Source: Spirosoma linguale DSM 74
Lineage (GTDB): Bacteria; Bacteroidota; Bacteroidia; Cytophagales; Spirosomataceae
Assembly (NCBI GenBank): GCA_000024525.1
Contig: CP001769.1
Coordinates: forward strand, 4,373,001-4,437,000
Direction: 5' to 3'
DNA length: 64,000 nucleotides
Shown here: one piece after another, positions 1 to 8,630 of the stretch
How the letters are laid out: every line of letters begins with the position of its first letter
Position numbering within the stretch: the stretch's first letter is position 1
Translations under genes and position numbers: made by a program
The notes under the pieces: generated by a model
What the model was told of the DNA's origin: nothing
The model's database searches: none
What the model saw: the letters and a program-made list of their open reading frames with translations, nothing else

Positions 1-2
1 AG

Positions 3-233
3 AAGTATGAAGAGGTGCCGCTGGCGGTCAACACAACACTTTATATTCCTGACCTGACAAAAGGGAAGCCCAAAGGAGCGATTGAAGGCTCACTGGATTT
101 CAACCAGATTTTCCAGTACGGGACCAGTTTCCAGCTTTTCCCGACCAAATTTCAGATCGAAATACGGGACCGTAGTCTGAATGTCAGCAATACCGTAGAG
201 ACAGACACGATCTCGGTGCCTTTCTTCAGGTAG
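3..233 (+). CDS. C-terminal fragment of an unidentified protein (cut by window edge)
   Basis: An open frame runs from the left edge to a TAG at 231-233. The GTG at 15 is unlikely to be the true start, because the frame is already open upstream of it, so this is the last ~76 residues of a longer protein. The visible part is rich in beta-prone, polar stretches and ends SVPFFR. I recognise no domain. It converges on the histidine kinase, with 15 bp between the two stop codons. Confidence 0.45.
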   Translation, partial: KYEEVPLAVNTTLYIPDLTKGKPKGAIEGSLDFNQIFQYGTSFQLFPTKFQIEIRDRSLNVSNTVETDTISVPFFR

Positions 234-248
234 AAGCGGTTCCGGGGC

Positions 249-1442
249 TTACTTTCTGTTCAATACGATTCGGAAGGTTGTTCCCTTACCCACTTCCGAA
301 CTTTTTACGTAGAGTCGCCCATTATGGTACTCTTCTACAATGCGTTTGGCCAGGGTAAGTCCCAACCCCCATCCCCGCTTCTTGGTACTGAATCCAGGCG
401 AGAATACCTTCTGAATGTTGGCTTTTGAGATGCCTTTGCCCGTGTCCGTAATGTCAATGGCCACTTCATCGTGCGGTAAAAGCACCATGTTCAGCCGTAA
501 TTCGCCAACCCCTTTCATGGCATCGACCGCATTTTTACAGATGTTCTCAATGACCCACTCGAACAACAGTTTATTAATTCTAATCAATTGTCCCGGCGGT
601 AACTGACTGGTCACGCTCATTTTCACTTTTGTCGAAATACGTCTGGCCAGGTAATCCGTAAACTGCCTCACCACATCATTTACGTTTTCCTCTTTCAGGG
701 TTGGTATAGAACCGATGCTGGAGAAACGGGCCGTAATCGTTTCCAGCCGCTGTACATCCTTCTCAATTTCGTCGGTAATCGACCCGTCAAACTGGTCGGG
801 GTCAGAGCGCATGTACTCCACCCACGCCATCAGCGACGACATGGGCGTACCCAGCTGGTGAGCTGTCTCTTTGGCTAACCCAACCCAGACCCTATTTTGC
901 TCGGCTCGTCGTGATGAACTGAATGCTAGGTAAGCTAATACACTCAAAGCCGCCAGAATCGTCAGAAGCGCGTAAGGGAAGTAGTTTAGTTGTCTGAGTA
1001 GATTCGAGTTATTGTAATACACCAGCCCACGCTCCCCATTCCCTATTTCAACCGGTAAGGGCATATGGTTCTTACGCATATCAGCAATTTTCTGGCGTAA
1101 AAAGCGCTCCGTTTCTTCTGGCGTGTAATCGTCCGGAACATCAATGTTCCGCTTCATTGCGATCTGGTTATCGGGGTTGACATATATAGCGGGAATCGAG
1201 CTGTTTGCTTCAAGGATTTCGCTCGTTACAAACGTTAAATCACCAGCATCAGCGTGGCTTGTATCAAACAGATAAGCAATACTTTTAGAATATAGCTGAA
1301 CATATTGCTTCTCCCGATCTTCCAGCTTATTGATGAGCCGGTTTGTATAAAGAAGCGACCCCGTTCCTACCAGGAGTAGATTAAGAGCTACTATAATCTT
1401 CAGAACGTTGTTCTGATTGTAAATATCAAATGACTTTAGCAT
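249..1442 (-). CDS. Two-transmembrane sensor histidine kinase
   Basis: Membrane sensor kinase of 397 residues. A first membrane segment lies at about 13-33 and a second at about 155-175, enclosing a periplasmic sensor region of ~120 residues with no recognisable fold. The phospho-acceptor region reads KETAHQLGTP with His195. The ATPase domain follows, with an N-box at Asn304 (ICKNAVDAM), a G1 box DTGKGIS at about 333-339 and a G2 box WGLGLTLAKRI. The kinase core is therefore complete. There is no HAMP or PAS domain and no adjacent response regulator, so it is an orphan kinase in this window and its signal is unknown. The HQLGTP form of the H-box is common among Bacteroidota kinases. Confidence 0.93.
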   Translation of the reverse strand: MLKSFDIYNQNNVLKIIVALNLLLVGTGSLLYTNRLINKLEDREKQYVQLYSKSIAYLFDTSHADAGDLTFVTSEILEANSSIPAIYVNPDNQIAMKRNIDVPDDYTPEETERFLRQKIADMRKNHMPLPVEIGNGERGLVYYNNSNLLRQLNYFPYALLTILAALSVLAYLAFSSSRRAEQNRVWVGLAKETAHQLGTPMSSLMAWVEYMRSDPDQFDGSITDEIEKDVQRLETITARFSSIGSIPTLKEENVNDVVRQFTDYLARRISTKVKMSVTSQLPPGQLIRINKLLFEWVIENICKNAVDAMKGVGELRLNMVLLPHDEVAIDITDTGKGISKANIQKVFSPGFSTKKRGWGLGLTLAKRIVEEYHNGRLYVKSSEVGKGTTFRIVLNRK

Positions 1443-1734
1443 AGTGGCTTGCTACGTTGACTTCATCGATCGAACTGACCATTCGCTCAAGCAGCCCGTG
1501 TGGTGTGACAAATTTAGCGTTATCCGCTGACGAAACAGATGCCCATTTGGCTGGTAGAACGTGCTTATTGAGTAAACGTTAAAAGTGGTTTAATTGTGTA
1601 AAATCGAACCACCAACCGAGCTGTTACGTTACAAATTCAAATAGGATTGAGTAAAGAATTCATCTAGTTATTTGGACGAATTCTAAATAAAAGCTTAAGC
1701 GGAATTGGGTTATCTATGTCCGGTAATTATACCG

Positions 1735-1742
1735 TAATTTTG
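1735..1742 (+). promoter_or_regulatory. Possible Bacteroidota -7 element upstream of hemA
   Basis: TAATTTTG matches the Bacteroidota sigma-A -7 consensus TAnnTTTG and lies 35 bp before the hemA ATG. I see no TTG or TTTG at the usual 17-23 bp upstream distance, so the call rests on one element only. The rest of the 335-bp gap at 1443-1777, between the divergent kinase and hemA, shows nothing else I can name. Confidence 0.35.
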
Positions 1743-1777
1743 TAAAGGCTTCTAGCCAATTTGCGTGATTTACCATA

Positions 1778-3076
1778 ATGTTAGACACCTTCAAAACAAT
1801 TAGTCTGTCCCACAAAACGGCACCCCTTCAGGTGCGGGAGCTAATTGCACTTAACGAAGACGAGGCAAAGCGTTTGATGCTTCGGCTGCGGGACTTTTTC
1901 GGGTTGACGGACTTGCTTGTCATTTCTACCTGCAACCGCACTGAAGTGTACTATGCCTTTGATCAGGATCTTAACGCTGATATTGCCCGGTTGCTCCTCA
2001 TTGAAAAAGGCCTGACCGATACGGATAACTACCTGCCTTACTTCCAGTTCTTCAGCAGTCATGACGAAGCGGTTCGGCATTTGTTTGAAGTATGCGTTGG
2101 CCTGCACTCGCAGGTTGTCGGCGATATGCAGATTCCAAATCAGGTGAAGCAGTCGTACCAATGGTCGGCCGATCTGGATATGGCTGGTCCGTTTTTGCAC
2201 CGGCTGATGCACACGATCTTCTTCACCAACAAACGCGTAGCTCAGGAAACGCCATTCCGCGATGGAGCCGCTTCGGTTTCGTATGCCGCAGTGGAATTGA
2301 TCGATGAGCTGATTGGCGAGAACCAGAACCCGAATATACTGGTCATTGGTCTGGGAGAGATCGGTACAGACGTTTGTAAGAATCTCGAAGCCCGGTCTGG
2401 AGGAACACGAAACCAGACAAACATTACGCTCTGCAACCGCACCCAGGCGAAAGCCGAAGCACTGGCCAGCCAGTACGGGTTCCGGGTGGCTGATTTTGCT
2501 GACTTAACCGACGAAATTCGTCGTGCTCATGTCATCATTTCATCCGTACAACGCGACGAGCCGCTCATTACGCCTGCACTTCTTCAGGATATGAACGTGC
2601 TGACGTTTAAATACTTTATCGACTTATCGGTTCCCCGCAGTGTTGATGCCGCCGTTGAGCAGATTCCGGGTATGCTGGTCTACAACATCGACCACATCCG
2701 CAACCGTGCCGACGAAGCCCTTAATCAACGCCTGGCCGCTATTCCGAAAGTCGAAGCGATTATCACCCAGGCCGTAGCCGAGTTTGGCGACTGGTCGAAG
2801 GAGATGGTTGTATCGCCAACGATTAACAAGCTTAAAAATGCCCTGGAGCAGATTCGTCGCGATGAGATTGCCCGGCATTTGAAACACCTTACCCCCGATG
2901 AGTCGGAGAAGGTTGACAAGATTACAAAGGGTATCATGCAGAAGATCATCAAGCTGCCCGTTCTTCAGCTGAAAGCCGCCTGCAAGCGGGGTGAAGCCGA
3001 AACCCTGATCGACGTGCTGAATGATTTATTCGATCTGGAAAAACACTCTGTCGAAGACCCAAAACATTTATATTAA
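1778..3076 (+). CDS. hemA: Glutamyl-tRNA reductase
   Basis: Catalyses NADPH-dependent reduction of glutamyl-tRNA(Glu) to glutamate-1-semialdehyde, the first committed step of C5-pathway tetrapyrrole (haem) synthesis, in the cytoplasm. The protein has 432 residues, normal for the family. The N-terminal catalytic domain has SHKTAP at 11-16 and STCNRTE with the active-site Cys52. The NADPH-binding domain has the glycine motif VIGLGEIG at about 187-194. The C-terminal helical dimerisation domain contains a conserved INKLK-type start. The ATG at 1778 fits the family N-terminus. A terminator hairpin follows. No other haem gene is adjacent. Confidence 0.97.
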   Translation: MLDTFKTISLSHKTAPLQVRELIALNEDEAKRLMLRLRDFFGLTDLLVISTCNRTEVYYAFDQDLNADIARLLLIEKGLTDTDNYLPYFQFFSSHDEAVRHLFEVCVGLHSQVVGDMQIPNQVKQSYQWSADLDMAGPFLHRLMHTIFFTNKRVAQETPFRDGAASVSYAAVELIDELIGENQNPNILVIGLGEIGTDVCKNLEARSGGTRNQTNITLCNRTQAKAEALASQYGFRVADFADLTDEIRRAHVIISSVQRDEPLITPALLQDMNVLTFKYFIDLSVPRSVDAAVEQIPGMLVYNIDHIRNRADEALNQRLAAIPKVEAIITQAVAEFGDWSKEMVVSPTINKLKNALEQIRRDEIARHLKHLTPDESEKVDKITKGIMQKIIKLPVLQLKAACKRGEAETLIDVLNDLFDLEKHSVEDPKHLY

Positions 3077-3095
3077 TTGACACGGTTTTCCGTTA

Positions 3096-3133
3096 CTAAA
3101 ACTCCTGAATCGGTATCGGTTCGGGAGTTTTAG
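3096..3133 (+). terminator. Rho-independent terminator after hemA
   Basis: Ten-base arms CTAAAACTCC (3096-3105) and GGAGTTTTAG (3124-3133) are perfect complements, with an A-rich 5' and T-rich 3' side, 20 bp after the hemA stop. Confidence 0.75.
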
Positions 3134-3177
3134 TTTGTAGCCTCTCCATTCATCACGTACGATTTATCACGTAACCA

Positions 3178-3780
3178 ATGTCCCGACTCATTAACAACCT
3201 GTTCCGATTATTTCTGATTGCTGTCCTGGTAGTAGGACTGATTGCCATTTGGGAACAGATTCGCGGAACTGGTTTTCTGAGCCGGTTCAGGCGCGGGGAT
3301 TCAACTACGCACAGCGTTGTTCTGAAAGAAGTGAAAGCTTTAGGTAAGCTGGAACTGGTGAAATATACCTTTAAGGATATTGTAGAGCATGAGCAGGTAA
3401 ATACGTTTTTACCGAATGCCAACGCCATTCTGATTGTGGAAGGCGAAGCAACCGGCTGTATCGATCTGACCCAGATTACCGCCGATGACATTATTGCCGA
3501 TGAGGACTCCATTACCGTCAAACTACCAGCGCCGGAACTCTGTACCTGGAAAATCAACCATGACCGCTCACGGGTGTATGATACCCAGTTCTCCTTCCTC
3601 AACGAAGCGCAGCTTGTGAGCGATGCGTATCAAAAAGCCGAGCGTCAGGTGAAACAATCAGCCCTGGACGGCGGCATTCTCACGCAAACTCAGCAGAACG
3701 CCAACCAGATGCTAAAGCCGATTCTGGAGCGCATTTCGGGGAAGAAAGTAGGACTGATGTTTCGGGATCAGGCGAAATAA
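3178..3780 (+). CDS. DUF4230 domain protein, membrane anchored
   Basis: A 200-residue protein with one N-terminal membrane segment (about 7-25, LFRLFLIAVLVVGLIAIW) followed by an extracytoplasmic domain. The pattern SVVLKEVKALGKLELVKYTF and the later GEATGCIDL, then a C-terminal helix with QQNANQMLKPIL, fit the DUF4230 family, whose biochemical role is unknown. The length is normal. The ATG at 3178 places the membrane segment near the N-terminus as expected. Its last 13 bp overlap the tail of the convergent sodium symporter gene. Confidence 0.85.
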   Translation: MSRLINNLFRLFLIAVLVVGLIAIWEQIRGTGFLSRFRRGDSTTHSVVLKEVKALGKLELVKYTFKDIVEHEQVNTFLPNANAILIVEGEATGCIDLTQITADDIIADEDSITVKLPAPELCTWKINHDRSRVYDTQFSFLNEAQLVSDAYQKAERQVKQSALDGGILTQTQQNANQMLKPILERISGKKVGLMFRDQAK

Positions 3781-5558
3781 TACATAATCCACATCATAAC
3801 GCCCGTAAGTATCCCAGCGTAAAAAATGTCGGACTGATAAAAGGCAACGGCCTCTTTTTCGCGCTTCAGATACCACCCGAACAAGGCTATTGTAAGAATG
3901 GCAGATGGCAGAGCTGCTTGCTGGGGCGATAGCCGATCAAGTAGTACCAGCGCCAGCAATGGCCCCTGAAGCACCGCAAATCGCAGCAAAGCACTCCCGA
4001 TGCCATTGACCGAAACGGTCATGTCGTGTGTTTGTACGGGACCGGTCCGGCGGTTAAAATAAAGGCTCAGCACCGCAATCAACACCGATCCGATCAGAAA
4101 GATCAGGAACACGCGGTACAGGAAATTGAGCGTTTCTCCAAACGTATCGCGTACCCAGAGTGAGTTGACTAGGACATGGTCATAAAGCCAGTCGCAGCCA
4201 AAACCGATCAGTGGGGAACTCATAAGCACAATAACGGCCGCTTTCGGGTTGGTTTTTTGCCAGAGTACACCCCAAAAGAACACCACCACCAAACCGGGTT
4301 TCAGGTAAGACGTCTGGTTAGCCAGAATCAGGAAAAAATTCTCGGACGAGGTCGGGTCGAAGGTGGTATAGGCAAGGCCGGTAGCAATGGCACACATCAC
4401 AAAAACGCCCCCCTGCCCGAACCGGACAGTCAGCTTATCCGACGCATTAGGCTTGAGGTATTTGCGGTACACATCATACGCCAGCATGGTCGAAACGGAG
4501 TTCATCATCGAGTAGATCGCCGAAAATATAGCGCACATCAACCCGGCTAGTATTAATCCTACAAACCCGTAACCGACCGGCACAACCGTCTTCAGGAGCG
4601 TCAGGAACGTATCGTCGGGCTTAATACTATTCTCACCGAATCGGGCTCTGAACAAATAAAAGGCCGCCGTTCCCGCTCCGATGGAAAAGAACGGAATAGT
4701 AAGTTTCAAAAATCCGGCGGCAATGGAGCCCAGCTTGGCATCACGTTCGGTTTGCGCAGCCAGCACCCGCTGTACCTGATACTGGTTGGTTGTCCAGTAG
4801 AAGAAGTTAAGAATGGTGAGGCCCGTAAAGATGCCCAGCCAGGGAAGCTTGGGGTGACTGGCTGGCAGGTACAAATGCATTTTATTGGCCTCGGCATGGT
4901 CCAGCTTCAGCAGACCGCTGATTCCGCCTATTTCGGGTTGTAGGTAGGTCAGCGTACCCATCAGCAACACCGACACGATCATCACAACGGTCAGGATATT
5001 ATCCGCAATTACAACCGATTCCATCCCTCCGAAAACAGTGAACAGAATGGTAACCGTTGCAATGATTAGAATGCCTTGTAAATAGGTCAGTTCCCAACTG
5101 GTGCCTTCAAACAGAATGCCCAGCGTACGGCTGCCGATGTAGAAACCGCCAATCAACTGAATCATGATGAAGGCTATCATCAGGATGGTATAAACCAGGC
5201 GCGTCTGGCCGCTGTAACGGTTTTCCAGAAATTGGGAAAGGGTAAAAAACTGCCGTTTTCGGTAAATAGGAATGAAAATATACACCAGTACCAGAATGGC
5301 TGGCACCGCCCATACTTCGTAATGACTCTGGACAAAGCCAATGGAATAGCCTACGCCCATCATGCCAATAATCTGCTGGGCGTGGATATTCGTACCAAAA
5401 ATTGACCCCGCTACGGAGTACCATTTCAGCGACCGTCCCGCCATGAAGTACTCTTCCGAGCTTTTCTTTTTAAAGCTGGAATACATACTGGCCGTCACCA
5501 GAAACAGCAATAGCAAAACGACTACGACCAGATCGACGGTACTTAGAGATTGAAGCAT
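3768..5558 (-). CDS. Sodium:solute symporter (SSS/SGLT family)
   Basis: Inner-membrane Na+-coupled importer of 596 residues with about 14 membrane segments. The N-terminal part shows the SSS core: the EEYFMAGRSLKWY loop, then GSIFGTNIHAQQIIGMMGVGY, then PIYRKRQFFTLSQFLENRYS. FGGMESVVIADNILTVVM follows in the next helices. These are typical of the SGLT-like branch that carries sugars, sialic acid or related organic solutes. It is the last gene of the minus-strand run sulfite dehydrogenase, cytochrome, SsuD-like monooxygenase, symporter. It starts 20 bp after the monooxygenase stop, so co-transcription is likely. I infer that it imports the substrate of that monooxygenase; the actual solute is not visible from sequence. 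Confidence 0.92.
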   Translation of the reverse strand: MLQSLSTVDLVVVVLLLLFLVTASMYSSFKKKSSEEYFMAGRSLKWYSVAGSIFGTNIHAQQIIGMMGVGYSIGFVQSHYEVWAVPAILVLVYIFIPIYRKRQFFTLSQFLENRYSGQTRLVYTILMIAFIMIQLIGGFYIGSRTLGILFEGTSWELTYLQGILIIATVTILFTVFGGMESVVIADNILTVVMIVSVLLMGTLTYLQPEIGGISGLLKLDHAEANKMHLYLPASHPKLPWLGIFTGLTILNFFYWTTNQYQVQRVLAAQTERDAKLGSIAAGFLKLTIPFFSIGAGTAAFYLFRARFGENSIKPDDTFLTLLKTVVPVGYGFVGLILAGLMCAIFSAIYSMMNSVSTMLAYDVYRKYLKPNASDKLTVRFGQGGVFVMCAIATGLAYTTFDPTSSENFFLILANQTSYLKPGLVVVFFWGVLWQKTNPKAAVIVLMSSPLIGFGCDWLYDHVLVNSLWVRDTFGETLNFLYRVFLIFLIGSVLIAVLSLYFNRRTGPVQTHDMTVSVNGIGSALLRFAVLQGPLLALVLLDRLSPQQAALPSAILTIALFGWYLKREKEAVAFYQSDIFYAGILTGVMMWIMYYFA

Positions 5559-5577
5559 TCAACTACTGCTATTTACG

Positions 5578-6750
5578 TTAAACCCGCAGCTCGCCGGTAG
5601 TAAGTGGCGTTACGGGTGTTGTGGCGGGAATTCGGCCCTGCTCTACCGCTAATTTCACATTGGGCAGGTGCGGTAACACATGTTGCCCAAACAACTCACA
5701 TTCTTCGATGAGCGGATAGCCCGACAGCACAAACGCCCGGATGCCCATGTCCATGTAGCGGTTCAGTTTCTCAATAATCTGCGCTGGTGTCCCTACCAAA
5801 GCCCCTCCGCAACCCGACCGGGCGCGGCCAATGCCCATCCAGAGCATCGGTTCAATGAAATCATCGGGGTCGGCGGTGGCACGTAGCTCGTTCTGACGCA
5901 ACACCCCCGCCGATTGAGAATCCTGTGTCCGGCTCTTCAGCTGCTCGCCCACGGCGGCATCGAACTTCGACATCAGGGTTTTGGTGTAGGCTCGGGCTTC
6001 CTCCTCTGTTTCGCGCACAATAACGTGAATCCGCAGCCCGAAGTCGATGGTACGACCGTGCCGGGCCGCCCGCTGGCTCATGTCCTGCATGGTGGCGTAG
6101 ATATTCTCTTCCGGCTCGGGCCACATCAGAAAAACGTCGCAATGTTTGGCGCAGACTTCTTTAGAGCCCGGTGAGATGCCGCCGAAATAAAGCAGCGGCC
6201 CACCGTTTTGCTGGTACGGTTTCACCGGGTCAGCCTTCATGCTGATTTTCCCGTAAACCTCCCCGTCGAACTCAATTCGGTCTTGGGTCCAGCCCTGTTT
6301 CAGGATTTCGATAACTTCTTCGCAGCGTTTGTATCGAAATTCATGATCTTCTTTAAGTCCGGGGAGGTCGGAGTTGATGATGTTGATAGTCAGTCGCCCT
6401 TCCAGCATATGGTCGAGGGTAGCGATATGCCGGGCCAGCATGGGCGGATGGATCTCGCCGGTACGAACAGCCGTCAGCATCGAAATATTTTTCACCTGAG
6501 GGGCCATGGCTCCGGCAAAGGGCAGTACTTCTTGCCCAACTATGTAAGAGGTTGGCAGCAGGATATTTTCGAAGCCCAGTCGGTCGGCCGTTTTCATAAT
6601 GTCGGCGCAATGTGCGTAGTTACTGCGCCGATCGGGGTCGAGGGTTCCGAGGAAGGCCGTGTCGCCCCCGCACAGATCATCGAACCAGGCCACTTCGCAG
6701 ATTCGCTTTTCTGTCCGGGCGGGTACCGCCTGAATAGGTTCGTTAAGCAT
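5578..6750 (-). CDS. FMNH2-dependent alkanesulfonate monooxygenase-like protein (SsuD family)
   Basis: Luciferase-like (LLM) TIM-barrel flavin monooxygenase of 390 residues. Blocks shared with SsuD from memory of that family are HVIVRETEEEA, GIGRARSGCGGALVG and FVLSGYPLIEECELFG, plus LLYFGGISPGSKEV in the middle. SsuD enzymes use reduced FMN and O2 to split the C-S bond of sulfonates, giving an aldehyde and sulfite. No flavin reductase (SsuE) gene and no SsuABC transporter are adjacent. Instead it sits between a sulfite-dehydrogenase pair upstream and a Na+ symporter downstream on the same strand. That context supports a desulfonating role and suggests a different uptake route. The exact sulfonate is unknown; a sulfone or sulfonated sugar is also possible. 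Confidence 0.85.
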   Translation of the reverse strand: MLNEPIQAVPARTEKRICEVAWFDDLCGGDTAFLGTLDPDRRSNYAHCADIMKTADRLGFENILLPTSYIVGQEVLPFAGAMAPQVKNISMLTAVRTGEIHPPMLARHIATLDHMLEGRLTINIINSDLPGLKEDHEFRYKRCEEVIEILKQGWTQDRIEFDGEVYGKISMKADPVKPYQQNGGPLLYFGGISPGSKEVCAKHCDVFLMWPEPEENIYATMQDMSQRAARHGRTIDFGLRIHVIVRETEEEARAYTKTLMSKFDAAVGEQLKSRTQDSQSAGVLRQNELRATADPDDFIEPMLWMGIGRARSGCGGALVGTPAQIIEKLNRYMDMGIRAFVLSGYPLIEECELFGQHVLPHLPNVKLAVEQGRIPATTPVTPLTTGELRV

Positions 6751-6813
6751 AGATTGAGTAAATCTAAACCGCCCACCGAAACGTCTTACCGGGGGTCAGT
6801 CATAAAAAAATCA

Positions 6814-7221
6814 TCAGGGCAGTTTATACCACTTTACTTCTTTAAGTGGAGCACGCCGGAAGGTGTTCAGGTTAACGGCCGTCTGTGGGCCGTAGTTTTT
6901 TTCGAGGTAATCCAGCACCACTTTTTCCGATTCGCCCAGATCCCACAGTTTATGGTACTTCTGCATCCAGCGAATGCGCTCCTGCCAGCCTGCCCGCGTA
7001 AAGCGGTGTTGCAGAATAAGCTTTGAGGAATGGCAGGCCGTGCACTGCGCTTTCACCATCATCAGGTTGGGGTCATTGACCATGCCCGATTCAGGATCAA
7101 GTTTAGTGGTATCTGTTTTTACCACCGATGAGGCCGTTTGCGCGGGCTTGTAAACGCCCCGAAAACTCGCCAGACTAACCAGTAGGGCGGTTACAACGAG
7201 AACTGATTTTACTGTATTCAT
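6814..7221 (-). CDS. Small monohaem cytochrome c, probable SorB-like partner of sulfite dehydrogenase
   Basis: I chose the ATG at 7221, not an earlier frame opening, because it gives a normal signal peptide (MNTVKSVLVVTALLVSLASF). The product is then 135 residues and exported. One haem-binding motif CTACH (Cys60, Cys63, His64) is present. Methionines in the following helix could supply the distal ligand. It lies 69 bp downstream of the molybdenum sulfite dehydrogenase and 63 bp upstream of the monooxygenase. By analogy with SorAB enzymes I infer that it receives electrons from sulfite oxidation in the periplasm and passes them to the respiratory chain. Confidence 0.82.
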   Translation of the reverse strand: MNTVKSVLVVTALLVSLASFRGVYKPAQTASSVVKTDTTKLDPESGMVNDPNLMMVKAQCTACHSSKLILQHRFTRAGWQERIRWMQKYHKLWDLGESEKVVLDYLEKNYGPQTAVNLNTFRRAPLKEVKWYKLP

Positions 7222-7290
7222 CACGTTTTGTGTCTTTCCGGCTGAATAATCTTGTTTTCGGCCGACCCGGAGGGGCGGCACTACAGTACG

Positions 7291-8526
7291 CTACACCACT
7301 TTTACGGCAATCCGATGGCAGGCATTGTTCAGGTAGCCGCCGGGGTTCCATTGCGGAATAACCATGGGCTGCGTTACACCGCTGTTGTCGGTAGCCCGAA
7401 CCCACACCTCGTAATAACCCGATTGCGGGAAAGTCACTTCCGTAGTCCAGTGCTGCCACGCCAGCCGATTTTTTGGGGCCTGTAGCTTACTTTTTTGCCA
7501 GGTAGCACCATAATCAATGGAGGTGTGTACATCCTGAACCGACTTATCCCCCGCCCAGGCATGACCCCGAAGTTCCAGCGTTTTCCGGCCCTCCAGCATA
7601 GCGCCGGTCTTCGGATAGGTTATCAACGACTTAACGGGCATCGACTCGATTATGCGGAAGTTCTCGGGTGTTTCGGCAATTTTTTCGCCGGGCTGCACCG
7701 GCCGAATCGGCATTTTATAGCTATGGCCCTCCATCTTGGCCCCATCGTGAATTTTATCCCGAACGGCGATGGTGTGCAGCCATTTGCCGGACACCGACGC
7801 GGGCCAGCCGCCAATCACCAGCCGCAATGGATAGCCATGCTCCAGCGGAATATCTTTTCCGTTGACCGCCCAGGCAATGAGTGTTTCGTTCTCCAGGGCT
7901 TTTTTGATGGGTACCCCCCGCGAAATAGCCACTTTTGTGGGGTCCTGGCTCAGATGCGGGTCTTTTCCGTAATAGCCGATATAAACAGCATCGTCTTTCA
8001 GGCCAACATCGGCCAGAATATCCTTCAGCCGAACACCCGTCCATTCCGCACAGCTCACGGCTCCCTGCTCCCAGGGGTTACCGGTTGTTTGCGGCTCATA
8101 CCCCGCCCGCCCGTTACCGCCACATTCGAGCACGAGCTGGTAGGTATGGGGCGTAAACCTTTTTTTGAGGTCGTTGAGCGTGTAGGTTTTTGTCGCTTTT
8201 ACGGACTCCCCTTTGATGGTCAGGGTCCATTTAGCCGGGTCAATGGGTTCAGACGGAATCAGACCGTTGTTCCGGATAAACATTTTTTCTACGGGTGTAA
8301 CCGCATCATCCAGCAAATGAATGGGCGACTCCACATTCCAGGGTTTATCGCCCAACACTTTCATATCCGGGCTTTTCGCTTTCAGCGGGTCGTAGTCAAA
8401 GGCAAGGGGTTTGTAAAAAGGCGGTATACGGTCGGCGAAAACAATAGGCGTACCCACCAATGTTGTCAGCGTAGCGAGCGCACTTTTCCGGAGAAATCCC
8501 CGCCGGTCATGAATCTGATTCTGCAT
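7291..8526 (-). CDS. Periplasmic molybdopterin sulfite dehydrogenase/oxidase (SorA-like)
   Basis: Oxidises sulfite to sulfate at a molybdenum cofactor. The ATG at 8526 gives MQNQIHDRRGFLRKS, a twin-arginine signal, so the folded enzyme is probably exported by Tat. The longer frame opening upstream would hide this signal. The mature protein has the sulfite oxidase Moco domain with the molybdenum-ligand cysteine in ECGGNGR (Cys135), then GYPLRLVIGGWPASVSGKWL, and a C-terminal dimerisation domain (AWAGDKSVQDVHTSIDYGATW). There is no haem domain in the chain, consistent with a separate cytochrome subunit encoded next. It is the first gene of the four-gene operon and diverges from the alpha-glucosidase gene, with 104 bp between the starts. 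Confidence 0.92.
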   Translation of the reverse strand: MQNQIHDRRGFLRKSALATLTTLVGTPIVFADRIPPFYKPLAFDYDPLKAKSPDMKVLGDKPWNVESPIHLLDDAVTPVEKMFIRNNGLIPSEPIDPAKWTLTIKGESVKATKTYTLNDLKKRFTPHTYQLVLECGGNGRAGYEPQTTGNPWEQGAVSCAEWTGVRLKDILADVGLKDDAVYIGYYGKDPHLSQDPTKVAISRGVPIKKALENETLIAWAVNGKDIPLEHGYPLRLVIGGWPASVSGKWLHTIAVRDKIHDGAKMEGHSYKMPIRPVQPGEKIAETPENFRIIESMPVKSLITYPKTGAMLEGRKTLELRGHAWAGDKSVQDVHTSIDYGATWQKSKLQAPKNRLAWQHWTTEVTFPQSGYYEVWVRATDNSGVTQPMVIPQWNPGGYLNNACHRIAVKVV

Positions 8527-8630
8527 AGAGTCAGTATGGTTTTTCTTGAGTAAGCAAAATTGACGACTAACAACGCAACACACGCATTCGTCTGTTTTAG
8601 TAATAACGACGACGAAGCCTACATTTGGTT

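Noticed and set aside
6208..7026. 272-codon plus-strand frame
   Set aside because: It runs opposite the SsuD-like and cytochrome genes and has no recognisable features; a shadow frame.
7495..8553. 352-codon plus-strand frame
   Set aside because: It lies opposite the sulfite dehydrogenase gene, whose motifs are unmistakable.
8620..8627. TACATTTG, an exact match to the -7 consensus
   Set aside because: It ends 3 bp before the alpha-glucosidase ATG, so it could only serve a leaderless transcript starting inside the gene.
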